Of a stretch of DNA of 64,000 bases, positions 1 through 9,151 are shown piece after piece. Location of the stretch: positions 248,001 to 312,000 of the forward strand of contig CATOSI010000003.1 of assembly GCA_951812505.1 (NCBI GenBank), given 5' to 3'. Position numbers and translations under genes: made by a program. How positions within the stretch are numbered: position 1 is the first letter of the stretch; each line of letters begins with the position of its first letter. The notes beneath the pieces were generated by a model that worked only from the letters and a program-made list of their open reading frames with translations, was not told where the DNA came from and searched no databases. Source of the DNA: an uncultured Dehalococcoidia bacterium. Lineage in GTDB: Bacteria > Chloroflexota > Dehalococcoidia > Lucifugimonadales > UBA1123.

Positions 1-1
1 G

Positions 2-1120
2 CTGATAAAACTGCCCGGCTCCCAGGTAGTCTTCCGCTGGATAGGCAACGCCGTGGACGCACTCGTCCGCGCCACCGAGGCCGGTACCTCCCTGGTCTTC
101 GGATTTCTTGGAGGCGCCCCCCTCCCCTTCGAGGAAACATACCCGGGTGCGTCCTTCGTGTTCGCGTTCCGCTCCCTTCCGCTGGTGGTCTTCATAGGCG
201 CTCTGTCGGCTGTCCTCTACCACTTCCGTGTACTGCCCTGGGCAGTGAGAGGATTTGCCTGGGCGCTGAGAAAGACCCTCGGAATCAGCGGCGCGGCAAG
301 TTTCTCCACAGCCGCCAACGTATTCATCGGCATGGTAGAAGCCCCGCTTCTGGTACGCCCCTACCTCGAGCGCATGAGTCGCTCCGAACTGTTCATCATC
401 ATGGTCGGAGGCATGGCCACCATCGCCGGGACAGTGTTCGCGCTCTACACGACCCTGCTGGACGGCATCATTCCCGACCCGGCCGGACATCTTCTCACCG
501 CCTCCATCATCAGCGCGCCCGCCGCAGTCGTTATCGCGCTGATACTCATTCCCCCGACCGGCGACGAAACAGACGACGCCAAAGTCGAATTCGAGCAGAT
601 ATATGAAAACGGTGCCGACGCCCTGACTCGTGGCGCGATTGACGGACTGCGCCTCTTCGCCTACATCATCGGAATGCTCATCGTACTGGTCGCGCTCGTC
701 GAGTTGGTAAACATCATCCTCGACGCCGGCCCTGCGATTGCGGGAGAGCCTCTGACTCTGCAGCGCATCTTCGGATGGGCATTGGCCCCCGTGGTTTGGA
801 CACTGGGCGTCCCGTGGGCCGAGGCGATGAGCGCCGGACAACTGCTCGGCACCAAGGTGGTACTGAACGAGCTCGTAGCCTACGTGCAGATGTCGCAGCT
901 CCCACCCGGAACCCTCGGCGAGCGCAGCGCGATCATAATGGCTTACAGCATCTGTGGATTCGCCAACTTCGGCAGCATCGGCATAATGCTCGGCGGAATC
1001 GGCGCCATAGTCCCGAGCCGCAGGCTGGAAATAGCCCAACTCGGACTCAAGTCCATCTTGGCCGGAACCATGGCCACCTGCATGACAGGAGCGATAGCCG
1101 GCCTGATCTACTACCTTTAG
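2..1120 (+). CDS. Concentrative nucleoside transporter (CNT/NupC family), 5' end outside window
   Basis: The reading frame is open from base 2, so the gene begins before the window. A GTG at 53 could be read as a start, but the residues upstream (LIKLPGSQVVFRWIGNAV) continue the CNT family pattern, so the protein is partial here. The visible part has several hydrophobic membrane segments. It carries the family's helical-hairpin signature with the Glu-Ala-Pro core (NVFIGMVEAPLLVRPYLERM). The C-terminal gate region (SICGFANFGSIGIMLGGIGA) is also typical. CNT proteins import nucleosides across the inner membrane using a sodium or proton gradient; which ion is used here cannot be told. It stops at TAG 1118-1120, shortly before a hairpin and an IS element. 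Confidence 0.9.
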   Translation: MIKLPGSQVVFRWIGNAVDALVRATEAGTSLVFGFLGGAPLPFEETYPGASFVFAFRSLPLVVFIGALSAVLYHFRVLPWAVRGFAWALRKTLGISGAASFSTAANVFIGMVEAPLLVRPYLERMSRSELFIIMVGGMATIAGTVFALYTTLLDGIIPDPAGHLLTASIISAPAAVVIALILIPPTGDETDDAKVEFEQIYENGADALTRGAIDGLRLFAYIIGMLIVLVALVELVNIILDAGPAIAGEPLTLQRIFGWALAPVVWTLGVPWAEAMSAGQLLGTKVVLNELVAYVQMSQLPPGTLGERSAIIMAYSICGFANFGSIGIMLGGIGAIVPSRRLEIAQLGLKSILAGTMATCMTGAIAGLIYYL

Positions 1121-1135
1121 GCAGGTAAAAGAAAA

Positions 1136-1167
1136 CGGGACGGATGGAAATATAACCACCCGTCCCG
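1136..1167 (-). terminator. Intrinsic terminator, best on the minus strand
   Basis: The arms at 1136-1147 and 1156-1167 pair over 12 positions with one mismatch around an 8-base AT loop. Read on the minus strand, the hairpin is followed by a T-rich run (GTTTTCTTTT), as expected of a Rho-independent terminator. It could also stop the plus-strand transporter transcript. On the minus strand the first gene that would use it is the cache-repeat lipoprotein gene, now separated from it by the IS element. Confidence 0.7.
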
Positions 1168-1181
1168 GTAACGGCTTCTAG

Positions 1182-1196
1182 CAGGCTGCGGAAGAA
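1182..1196 (+). repeat. Left terminal inverted repeat of the IS element
   Basis: CAGGCTGCGGAAGAA, matching the reverse complement of the right end (2519-2533) at 12 of 15 positions. It lies directly inside the CTAG target duplication. Confidence 0.82.
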
Positions 1197-1335
1197 TGGG
1201 TTGCAGAGCGGCGTAGGAGCAAGACTCGCTGCCTTGAAGAGCCTCATTCCGGCGCTTTTTGGCTCTCAGGAGGTTCCTGCACCGCTGTAATCGGCTTTCA
1301 GAAGGTTCGGCAGACACACCTCGCCCTGGGCAGAG

Positions 1336-2445
1336 CTATGCGAAGACGGGGACTCTGGCCTCTTCCTCAGCTATCAGTCTCGACATTCTCACCAGGTTGT
1401 ACGCAGTAGCCACCAACTCCCCATACAGTCCGGTTCTCTCCACTCCGCGATACCGACTCCGACGAAAGCCTCCCACTGTCTTCATCCACCCGAAGATCGA
1501 CTCCACACGCTTGCGAACCTTCTGACTCGCCGCATACCCGGCATGATGGGTCGTCCTCCCGTCTATCGCAGACCATCTCTTCTTCTGGGCCACGTGCGGA
1601 GTGATGTTCAGGTCCCTGCACTCGGCAACGAAGTCCCTGCTGTCGTAGCCCCTGTCCGCTCCAACAGTCAGACGGCGGCTACCGGGTATCCGGATCAACA
1701 TGTCCAGCGCCGCATCCCTCTCTGCCATGCCATTGGCCTCGGTCAGTCGGAAGTCGCTCACAAGACCGTGCCTGTTGTCCATAAGCGCATGGGCCATGAA
1801 CACCAGCTTCGCCTCCTTACCCTTGCCCTTCCTCATCAGCCTGGACTCGGGGTCGGTCGTGCTCTCGTGTGTCTCGTTGCTCAGCTTCTCCCCCCGAAAG
1901 TCCTCCGTACGGCTTCCACCTTCCCCCGGACCCTTCGGGTTATCGTCAGCATCCTCATCCCGTCTTCTGAAGCTCTTTATGCTCGCGGCAGCCTCTATCA
2001 GCGTACCATCCACGCTGAAGCGCTCGTCTGACATGAGACCTCGGCGGTCAGCCTCGTACGCCACCTCCTCGAACAGGGTCCTCCCCACCCTGTGTCTGAG
2101 CAGTCTTCTTCTGTTCTTGGTGAACACGGTCGCGTCGAAACTCGGCTCCATAAGGTCCATGTCCAGAAACCAGCGATACAGCAGGTTGTAGTCCAGTTCC
2201 TGGCAGAATGCTCTCTCACTGCGTATCGAGTACAGGGAGATCAGAAGAAGAGACTTCAGCAGTCGTTCGGGTGGGACGGAGGCTCGACCGACACTGGAGT
2301 ACATCCTGTCGAAGTCGTCCGACATGCGGGAGAGAACGTCCTCGGCGACCTGTTTGATAGTCCTAAGAGGGTGGTCCGGTGGAACTCGTTCGTCGAGGTT
2401 GACGAAGGCAAGCATAGTGGACTGTGGGTTGCGTTTGCCTCTCAT
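1336..2445 (-). CDS. IS5/IS1182-like family DDE transposase
   Basis: This 369-residue protein catalyses cut-and-paste movement of the surrounding element. The N-terminal DUF772-like region (VNLDERVPPDHPLRTIK, then LDYNLLYRWFLDMD) is typical of IS5-family transposases. The acidic catalytic triad is visible: Asp in FSVDGTLIEA, Asp in VGADRGYDSRDF and Glu in RVESIFGWMK. There is no frameshift or internal stop, and the length is normal for the family. It is the only gene in the element and starts with ATG at 2445, about 90 bases inside the right end. Copy number in the genome cannot be judged from one window. Confidence 0.92.
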   Translation of the reverse strand: MRGKRNPQSTMLAFVNLDERVPPDHPLRTIKQVAEDVLSRMSDDFDRMYSSVGRASVPPERLLKSLLLISLYSIRSERAFCQELDYNLLYRWFLDMDLMEPSFDATVFTKNRRRLLRHRVGRTLFEEVAYEADRRGLMSDERFSVDGTLIEAAASIKSFRRRDEDADDNPKGPGEGGSRTEDFRGEKLSNETHESTTDPESRLMRKGKGKEAKLVFMAHALMDNRHGLVSDFRLTEANGMAERDAALDMLIRIPGSRRLTVGADRGYDSRDFVAECRDLNITPHVAQKKRWSAIDGRTTHHAGYAASQKVRKRVESIFGWMKTVGGFRRSRYRGVERTGLYGELVATAYNLVRMSRLIAEEEARVPVFA

Positions 2446-2518
2446 GGGACGGTCTCCTCTGTTGTCGCTTGTGGAGCTATTTTACTCCACAGACTCAGGG
2501 AAGACCTCCTATGCGGCT

Positions 2519-2533
2519 TTTTTCAGCAGCCTG
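2519..2533 (-). repeat. Right terminal inverted repeat of the IS element
   Basis: On the minus strand this end reads CAGGCTGCTGAAAAA and mirrors the left end. It is followed outward by the second CTAG copy at 2534-2537. Confidence 0.82.
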
Positions 2534-2552
2534 CTAGTGGTTCGCCAGCCGG

Positions 2553-5387
2553 CTACTGCTCCGCAACGTTACTGTACCAGCCCGACCCGAAGAACAGCCC
2601 GTCATGCCTGACCACCCAGGAATGCTTGGACGCGAGATCGCCCGATACAGGCTCATTGAACACGTAAGACACCCACTTGCCTTCTTCCGTGGCCGTCATC
2701 ATCTGGAATCCGAACCTGAAGTCGTTGACGTCCGTGCCAATGCTGCCGTTCAGATTCTGGCCCACGATTTCGGGGTCGTAGTGCCCGATGAGCTCCCCTG
2801 TCTCGTCCGCGATGAACACGTACCACTGGCCGTTTACGCTGTCCGGCGAATTGTAGTAAGCCAGCGTGTCGTCGAGTCCCTCGTTTTCGTATCTTCTTAT
2901 CGCTTCGGCGACGAATGCCCTGGTGTACTCTGCGGGTTCGACTACCCAGACGGAGAGGAAGATGAGCCCGTCACGTTTAGCGACCCAGGCGTGGTCGGAT
3001 ATCAGTTCACCGGTTTCGTCGTCGGTGTAGTAGTAGGAGACCCACTTCGGGTCCTCGGTAGCCGCCAGAATAGCGGCCCCGGCGTCGAATCCCGTGAAAT
3101 CTATGGAATAGGAGTCATGGAAATTCTCACCGATGGAGTCAGGGCTATAGTGCGAAATTACCTCACCGTCTTCCCGAGCGATATAGACGTACCATGACCC
3201 CTCGACGCTCTCAGGGGAGTTGTAGTGCGCTATCGTAGCTTCCAGCCCTTCCGAGTCGTACATCCTGATTGCGCTATCCAGGAAGAACTTCGTGTACTCG
3301 GCCGGCTCCGTGTACCAGCCTGAGCCGAAGATGAGTCCATCGTGCCTGACGGCCCAGGTGTGCTTGGACTCGATCCGCCCTGTGGCCGGGTTGTTGAAGA
3401 CGTAGGACACCCACTGGCCATCCTCGGTGGCCGATAGTAGATCGTCCCCATAGAAATAGCCTGTAGCATCCACGCGCAGACTCGGATCTCTTCCCCTGAC
3501 CGCCGGGTTATGGTGGGATATGGTGTAACCATCCTTGTCAACTATGAACACATACCACTGACCGTCTATGCTCTCACGCGTATTGTAATAGGCCAGCGTG
3601 TCTTCCAGTCCCTCAGACTCGTAGCGTTCAATGGCGCTGTTTACGAAGAACTTGGTGTACTCGGCAGGGTCGGTGTACCAGCCTGATCCGAATATCAGTC
3701 CGTCGTGCCTGACTACCCAGGAGTGCTTGGACTCGAGTTCTCCGGTCGCCGGGTTCTTGAATACGTAAGAGACCCACTTCCCGTCCTCGGTGGCCGCCAT
3801 CATGTCAGGTCCGAACCTGTATCCGGTGGCGTCTATACCAAGCTCCTCATTCAGGTTCTGACCGATGATTGCGGGGTCGTAGTGCCCTATGATTTCGCCG
3901 TTCTCGTCCTGGAACCGTTCAGCGTATATGACGAACACATACCACTGTCCGTTGACGCTTTCCGTTGTACCATAGTAATCCAGAGTGTTGTCCAGTCCGT
4001 CGGCCTCGTATCTGCGAATGGCTTCTGAGACGAACGACCTGGTGAATTCCGAAGGCTCGGCTCGCCAGACGGAAAGGAATAGCAGTCCGTCCTGCTTAAC
4101 AACCCAGGCGTGTCTGTATTCGAGCTCTCCTGTTTCGTCGCTGGGGATTATGTAGGAGACCCACTTGCCCTCTTCAGTAGCCGACAGGATTTCCGCTCCG
4201 GCGTTGTATCCAGTTGAGTCTATGGCAAACTCGTCGTGGAAATTCGCTCCGATATGGTCCGGGTCGTAGTGAGCGATTACCTCGCCGTCTTCCCGAGCTA
4301 TGAAAACGTACCAATGCCCGTCGACGCTGTCGGGGGAGCTGTAGTGCGCGACGGTGGACTCCAAGCCATCCGACTCGTACATGCCTATAGCGTTGCTGCC
4401 TAAGAATCTTGTGTACTCGGCTGGGTCGGTGTACCAACCCGAACCGAAGAGCAGACCATCGTGTCGGACGACCCATGAATGCTTTGACTCTAGCTGCCCA
4501 GTGGCCGGATTGTTGAAGACGTAAGACACCCACTTGCCGTCCTCGGTAGCCGCGAGCATGTCCGGCCCGAAGTTGTACCCTGTAGCGTCCGTGCCGAGCG
4601 CGCCGTTCAGGTTCTGGCCAATGATCTCGGGGTTGTAATGTCCGATGAGTTCGCCGCTCTCGTCACCTATGAAAACGTACCACTGCCCGTCAACGCTGTC
4701 GGCAGAGTTATAGTGTGCGAGTGTGGCATCCAGTTCCAGGGAGTTGTAGCGCGATATGGCGGCGTCCACGAAGTACTTTGTGTACTCGGCGGGGTTGGAT
4801 TTAGGTGGAATTGACGCCACGACACTATGAGCAATCTGCTCGACCTCGGCGGGTGAGAGGCTCGGTTCAGGCGGGATAGTCGGCGGTAGATCGGGGACTG
4901 CCGCTCGCGCTATCTGTTCCACCTCGGCTCGCGTCAGCCCGGGTTCCGGCTGCGGAATTCCCGCTATCGCCGACCGGACTATCCGCTCCACATCCGCCGC
5001 CGTCAGGCCGGGGGCGGATGGAACGGGCGGCGGAATGTCAGCCACCGCCGCCTGTATCATGGCGTCCACGTCGGCGCGGGTCAGGCCGCCGTCTCCGGGG
5101 GTCATAGCGGCCGCATCAGCCATGGACTCCCGCACTATGACCTCGACGTCCGCGTAGGTCAGGCTGTCGGCAGTGGCCGTGACAACGCTGGCCTGCGCTA
5201 TCTCTGCGACCTCTTCGCGCGTAAGTCCGGGTTCGGGTGCGGGGACATTTGCCATCTCTGCGCGCGCTATGCCTTCTACGTCGGCGCGAGTGAGGCCCGC
5301 ATCCGAGTTTCCGCAGGCTATCGCCAGAACGGAGAACATAGCTGCGAAAGCCGCCGCTGTTACTACTATGAACTTCTTGCTGATCAT
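2553..5387 (-). CDS. Lipoprotein with seven short N-terminal repeats and six cache-like domains
   Basis: This 944-residue protein has a signal peptide ending in a lipobox-like LAIAC with Cys25, so it should be lipid-anchored on the outer face of the membrane. Residues 31-197 are about seven imperfect 22-26-residue repeats of the type GLTRADVExIxRxA followed by a Pro-rich hinge. Residues 199-944 are six copies of a domain of about 124 residues resembling single-cache sensor domains (PAEYTxxFVxxAIxxYE, QWYVFI, GKWVSY, HDGLxFGSGW). Copies 2 and 5 differ in the same way from copies 1, 3, 4 and 6. There is no kinase or methyl-accepting domain, so it probably binds a ligand without signalling directly. 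GAGGTG lies just upstream of the ATG. The IS element sits about 20 bases past its TAG stop. Confidence 0.8.
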   Translation of the reverse strand: MISKKFIVVTAAAFAAMFSVLAIACGNSDAGLTRADVEGIARAEMANVPAPEPGLTREEVAEIAQASVVTATADSLTYADVEVIVRESMADAAAMTPGDGGLTRADVDAMIQAAVADIPPPVPSAPGLTAADVERIVRSAIAGIPQPEPGLTRAEVEQIARAAVPDLPPTIPPEPSLSPAEVEQIAHSVVASIPPKSNPAEYTKYFVDAAISRYNSLELDATLAHYNSADSVDGQWYVFIGDESGELIGHYNPEIIGQNLNGALGTDATGYNFGPDMLAATEDGKWVSYVFNNPATGQLESKHSWVVRHDGLLFGSGWYTDPAEYTRFLGSNAIGMYESDGLESTVAHYSSPDSVDGHWYVFIAREDGEVIAHYDPDHIGANFHDEFAIDSTGYNAGAEILSATEEGKWVSYIIPSDETGELEYRHAWVVKQDGLLFLSVWRAEPSEFTRSFVSEAIRRYEADGLDNTLDYYGTTESVNGQWYVFVIYAERFQDENGEIIGHYDPAIIGQNLNEELGIDATGYRFGPDMMAATEDGKWVSYVFKNPATGELESKHSWVVRHDGLIFGSGWYTDPAEYTKFFVNSAIERYESEGLEDTLAYYNTRESIDGQWYVFIVDKDGYTISHHNPAVRGRDPSLRVDATGYFYGDDLLSATEDGQWVSYVFNNPATGRIESKHTWAVRHDGLIFGSGWYTEPAEYTKFFLDSAIRMYDSEGLEATIAHYNSPESVEGSWYVYIAREDGEVISHYSPDSIGENFHDSYSIDFTGFDAGAAILAATEDPKWVSYYYTDDETGELISDHAWVAKRDGLIFLSVWVVEPAEYTRAFVAEAIRRYENEGLDDTLAYYNSPDSVNGQWYVFIADETGELIGHYDPEIVGQNLNGSIGTDVNDFRFGFQMMTATEEGKWVSYVFNEPVSGDLASKHSWVVRHDGLFFGSGWYSNVAEQ

Positions 5388-5511
5388 TATGGAAATTCAC
5401 CTCGTTTCTCACAAAATATATGCTCCCATACACGTTCAGCGATCAGGGAGCATATTGCTGGGGCTATTTATTAATTGTGTGGATTTCCAACGGCTGATTG
5501 CAAGTCTATTT

Positions 5512-6501
5512 TTATGAGAATGCGAACTCCGTCCCCGCGCTCTCCTCCAGCGCGCGCTGATAGACATAGTGGGCGGCGGAAATGTCCTGGATGGACAGGC
5601 CCACGCTCTTGAACAGCGTCACCTCGTCGTCGCTCTCGCGTCCCGGCTTGGCCCCCGTGATGAGTTCGCCTATCTCACCGTATATGTCGGCGGCGGACAT
5701 GGCGCCCTCTTCTATGGGAATCTGCACGTCTCCGGCCTCTGCGAGACAGGCGTCAACCTGGTCGCACACCAGCTTCGACTTGACCATGGTCTTGGTATCT
5801 ATTTCCCTGACTCCGACCGCGTGCGAGCCTATGCCGTTGATGTGAAGGCCGGGCTGCACCCAGTCGCCGTCTATGATGGGCGTTGTGGCGGTTGTGGCCA
5901 TCGAGAGTATGTCCACGCTTCGGACAAGCTCCTCTCCCGACGATGCCGGTTCGACCGGAATGCCGAGCGCCTCCGAACTGCTGTCCGCGAACGCCTTCTG
6001 CGCGTCCGGCGGGTCCAGGGAGAATACCAGTGCCTTTTCCAGGTCCGCGCCGGCGGCCATTCCCCAGAGCTGGGTTCGCGCCTGCACGCCTGCGCCCATA
6101 ACGCCCGCGACCTTCGCGTTCTTACGGGCAAGGTACTTGGTGGCGAGTCCGGTGACCGCTCCGGTTCTCATGGCTGTGATGTATCCACCGTCCATGACCG
6201 CGATCGTGCGCCCGGTTTCGCTGTCCATGAGGACTATCGTTGCGAGCGTTGCTGGCAAGCTGTGAGCCGAGGGATTGTCCTTATACACGGTAACGGACTT
6301 GACGCCGAGCGCGCCCATGTCCTTTAGCTGCGCGGGCATGAAGGCGTACCAGCCGTTCACGTCGGCGTCGGCGACGGCAGTGCGCTGGGGCATGATGGCC
6401 GAGCCGGTCGAGAGTTCGCCGAAAGCCTGCTCCAGTATCTCTATCATCTTGTCCATGTCCAGCAGGCCCTCTATGGTCTGTCTGTCGAGTAGTAGCGCCA
6501 T
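5512..6501 (-). CDS. Ornithine cyclodeaminase / mu-crystallin family dehydrogenase
   Basis: This 329-residue NAD(P)-binding enzyme belongs to the family of ornithine cyclodeaminase, archaeal alanine dehydrogenase and ketimine reductases. Visible marks are the substrate-side motif GYITAMRTGAVTGLATKYLA (about residues 105-124), the Rossmann glycine motif GVMGAGVQARTQLW (about 133-146) and GIGSHAVGVREID near residue 224. The exact substrate cannot be told: some members deaminate ornithine to proline, others reduce cyclic imines or pyruvate. AGGAGA precedes the ATG at 6501. It stands alone, divergent from the gene at 6717 and about 125 bases from the lipoprotein gene. Confidence 0.88.
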   Translation of the reverse strand: MALLLDRQTIEGLLDMDKMIEILEQAFGELSTGSAIMPQRTAVADADVNGWYAFMPAQLKDMGALGVKSVTVYKDNPSAHSLPATLATIVLMDSETGRTIAVMDGGYITAMRTGAVTGLATKYLARKNAKVAGVMGAGVQARTQLWGMAAGADLEKALVFSLDPPDAQKAFADSSSEALGIPVEPASSGEELVRSVDILSMATTATTPIIDGDWVQPGLHINGIGSHAVGVREIDTKTMVKSKLVCDQVDACLAEAGDVQIPIEEGAMSAADIYGEIGELITGAKPGRESDDEVTLFKSVGLSIQDISAAHYVYQRALEESAGTEFAFS

Positions 6502-6716
6502 GGTGAGAATCTCCTATATATAAGTGGTTTTACAAGGTTGTCGAAAGTTTAACCAGAGCGATAACGAGCGTCAACGACCAGTCCCGACGTGATGACATGA
6601 ATACGGTGGCACCATATCGTTCCGCGTCCGTCGCAGGAGCAAGTAGGATATAGTATGAGGTGTCGAAGGAGTACGTCTTTTGCACTCTGAATCATCTACA
6701 CAAGGAGGCAGTTAAG

Positions 6717-8636
6717 GTGACAAACAAGCCCTCAATTTCAACGGAACAATTGGGAATACACTCTCTATTCGAGGGCTTAAGTGAAGAGTATATAGAAAGC
6801 GTGGCTAGTAGAGTCTTGAGCCACCTCGGGAGGGCGTCTCCCGAATCCAGACGCGCGTTCCAGACTGAACTCGACAAGCTGAATCTGCCCGTCCCTGGAT
6901 TCCGCAATGCGTCAGTCGCGTTGCGAAGCAATCCGCAACGACTCAAAGGCCCGATTCGATATGCCTTGATGCACTCTGACGATCTGGCGGGAGCTACGCT
7001 TCGAGTATGGGCCGAGTCACACCTAAGCCTGTGCGAGTCTGTATCGGAGCGGCTGAACGATATTGGAGCGTACATCGGGGTTTCGGCAGATTATCCGAGT
7101 TCGGAGGAGAACCAGCTCAGAGGTCACTGGCCTAAAGACGCACGGGAGAGCGAAAAGGATAGATTCGCAGGACTTCATAACGATGCCGACGAAAATGACA
7201 TCGAGTTGATGATGTGCTATGTGTGCGGCCTTCTGCCGGGGACAGCGGACACCGACGACGATCAGGACTCTGTGCCCGAGACTGTGGAGCAGATTCCCGA
7301 CATCCTGAAGCTGCTGGAGCTGTGCGTCGTTGACCTGGAAGAACTCCCGGCATCCTCGCCCGAGTGGGAAAGCGCCGTTCCCGACCTTGCCGACAGGATC
7401 GCCGAAATCGTCGGCGCTAAGCGGGAAGAGCGCAGTCGCGCCGCTACATTGGACACGTTCATCGCCAGCATGGTTGACGACTTCTCCGCCGAGCTCTCAT
7501 ACCTCGAATCGGACATTTCTACCTGGTCCGCCGATAAGCTCTCGGAAAGTGGCGACATATCCACAGCGCTGGGGATGTGCGAGAAACTGCGCTCGACGCT
7601 GGCCGAACTTCGCGCTGTCCGCGAAAGTGGGCCCGGTGCCACCAGAAGCGCGGAGAGGGAACGCCGGGACAGGAACGACGAACTGGAAGACGAAGCTCTC
7701 GGAGTGCTCGATAGAATCGGGCGACTTATGTCCGGTGAGCCGCTGCCCGACGACGACCCACCGAGCCGGTCCGCTCGCGCCGAATCGGGTCCAATCGAAC
7801 ACACCGATGCTCCGGCAGGCGGTACGAGTCCGCATAATCAGTCCATTGACGCCTTCCCTGTATTCGAAAGTGAGCAGCTTTATCGTGAGAACCTTTCCCT
7901 GCAATCCGAGAGAGACGAACTGAGAGGAGAGAATGAAGGACTGCGGGTCGAAGTCCAGAGACTTGAGGTCAAAAACCGCAGTCTCGACGGAGAGGTCGAG
8001 TCGCTGCGTTCACAAAACAGGACGTTGAAAAACGACGTGCAGTTTATACGAGCGGACAAGACTGAAATCGAGGACAAATTAGAATCGCTGCGGTCGGAAC
8101 TGGCTGACAGAGAGAACGAAGTCGAGACATGGCGAGGGGCGTACAAAGATGAATCTCGGATACCCCGTTTGACTGTGGAAGACGTGCCACAGCAGGTGGA
8201 ACACGTAAGCGATGCGGTTGCCTACGCTCGCGTAATGTTCAAAGACACGATGCTGCTGAAGTTGAACTCGAAGTCCGAGGTGCAGGACAACCCGTACGTG
8301 AAGCCGCAGGATGTGTGGGATGCGCTGCAATGGCTGGCCACTGCCTACCACGGCGCGCGTGCCGGCGTTGCCAGCATCCCCGACTTCGACGTGTCATTGA
8401 GGGAAGCCTGCGGATGGCAATACAGGAGCGGCCAGGGCCAGACGACGCTGAACAAGTACCGGGAATGGTACACCACTAAGGCGAACGGCAAGACTTACCG
8501 CCTGGCTGAGCATTTGGCCAAGGGAGCCAGTAAGGACGCGCGCCATACCATCAGGATAGCGTTCGACTGGGACAGGGACGAGAAAGTGGTCGTGGTTGGA
8601 TACATCGGCCAGCACCAGGAGACAGACGCTACCTAA
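6717..8636 (+). CDS. Unknown protein: acidic N-terminal region, long coiled coil, conserved-looking C-terminal domain
   Basis: I do not recognise this 639-residue protein. The start is set at GTG 6717 because AGGAGG lies at 6703-6708 with 8-base spacing; an upstream GTG at 6660 in the same frame lacks such a site. Residues 1-360 are mostly helical and rich in Asp, Glu and Ser. Residues about 385-478 form a clear heptad-type coiled coil (LRGENEGLRVEVQRLEVKN and following). Residues about 481-639 look like a separate globular domain rich in aromatics (VWDALQWLATAYHGAR, GKTYRLAEHLAKG) ending in a beta-like stretch (TIRIAFDWD, VVVVGYIGQHQ). No signal peptide or membrane segment is seen. The layout suggests an oligomeric scaffold carrying an effector or binding domain, but no function is claimed. 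Confidence 0.72.
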   Translation: MTNKPSISTEQLGIHSLFEGLSEEYIESVASRVLSHLGRASPESRRAFQTELDKLNLPVPGFRNASVALRSNPQRLKGPIRYALMHSDDLAGATLRVWAESHLSLCESVSERLNDIGAYIGVSADYPSSEENQLRGHWPKDARESEKDRFAGLHNDADENDIELMMCYVCGLLPGTADTDDDQDSVPETVEQIPDILKLLELCVVDLEELPASSPEWESAVPDLADRIAEIVGAKREERSRAATLDTFIASMVDDFSAELSYLESDISTWSADKLSESGDISTALGMCEKLRSTLAELRAVRESGPGATRSAERERRDRNDELEDEALGVLDRIGRLMSGEPLPDDDPPSRSARAESGPIEHTDAPAGGTSPHNQSIDAFPVFESEQLYRENLSLQSERDELRGENEGLRVEVQRLEVKNRSLDGEVESLRSQNRTLKNDVQFIRADKTEIEDKLESLRSELADRENEVETWRGAYKDESRIPRLTVEDVPQQVEHVSDAVAYARVMFKDTMLLKLNSKSEVQDNPYVKPQDVWDALQWLATAYHGARAGVASIPDFDVSLREACGWQYRSGQGQTTLNKYREWYTTKANGKTYRLAEHLAKGASKDARHTIRIAFDWDRDEKVVVVGYIGQHQETDAT

Positions 8637-8692
8637 GCGCCTCTGTCTAATTGGATTCCGCCACCGAAGATGGTATCTTTCACGCAAGGGAA

Positions 8693-9118
8693 ATGACTTC
8701 CGATATGTCAGTCGAGTTCTGGGCCATCATAGGCGTGGGGGTAGGAATCACCGCGATTTTTGGCTCCATGTTCACCTTCCTCAATATGCGTATTTCCGAT
8801 ATGAGGAAGGATATGCGGGACATCGCCAAAGACCTAAGTGAGACGATAGCTCTATCGGAGAAACGGACGAACGACAGGATAGACGGGCTGGAGAATAACT
8901 TCAGGGAAGAATTTCGACAGGTCAACGCCAGAATAGACGGCGTTGAGTCTAGGATAAACAGTGTCGAAACGACGATCAACGCCAGAATAGACGGTCTAGA
9001 CGTCCGGCTTCGCGTAGTAGAACAGGGACAGGCCCGGGTGATAGGGGCAGTGGAAGTGATGCAGACTATCGTGGTTGCGACACTGCGAGGCGAGCAAGAG
9101 GAAGTCGGCGCGGACTAG
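8693..9118 (+). CDS. Small membrane-anchored coiled-coil protein
   Basis: The chosen start is ATG 8693, with AAGGG just upstream; a TTG at 8651 would add 14 residues. The 141-residue product has one N-terminal membrane helix (FWAIIGVGVGITAIFGSMFTFL). A long heptad region follows in which the phrase NARIDGVESRI / NARIDGLDVRL recurs. It thus resembles the many small bacterial proteins with one helix and an RIDxxxxRI coiled coil, whose function is unknown. It begins about 55 bases after the preceding coiled-coil gene on the same strand, so the two may be co-transcribed. Confidence 0.68.
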   Translation: MTSDMSVEFWAIIGVGVGITAIFGSMFTFLNMRISDMRKDMRDIAKDLSETIALSEKRTNDRIDGLENNFREEFRQVNARIDGVESRINSVETTINARIDGLDVRLRVVEQGQARVIGAVEVMQTIVVATLRGEQEEVGAD

Positions 9119-9151
9119 CGAAGCTGACTCAACTCCAATTCAGGAGACGAA

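Larger units (their letters stand above)
1182..2533 (-). mobile_element. Complete IS5-like insertion sequence
   Basis: The element is bounded by imperfect terminal inverted repeats, CAGGCTGCGGAAGAA at 1182-1196 and CAGGCTGCTGAAAAA read inward from 2533. It is flanked by a 4-base direct repeat CTAG at 1178-1181 and 2534-2537, which fits the short YTAR-type target duplications known for IS5-family elements. It holds one intact transposase gene on the minus strand. All parts look undamaged, so the insertion may be recent and the element still active. The exact subgroup (IS5 versus IS1182-like) cannot be fixed without a database search. Confidence 0.88.

Noticed and set aside
2553..5387. Regular repeats that might be taken for a CRISPR array
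   Set aside because: The repeats are long, diverged and coding, with no short identical repeats separated by unique spacers. No CRISPR array or cas gene was seen anywhere in the window.
5388..5511. Possible small RNA or gene between the lipoprotein and cyclodeaminase genes
   Set aside because: The gap is short and AT-rich and is better explained as a promoter/leader region; no structure or frame is convincing.
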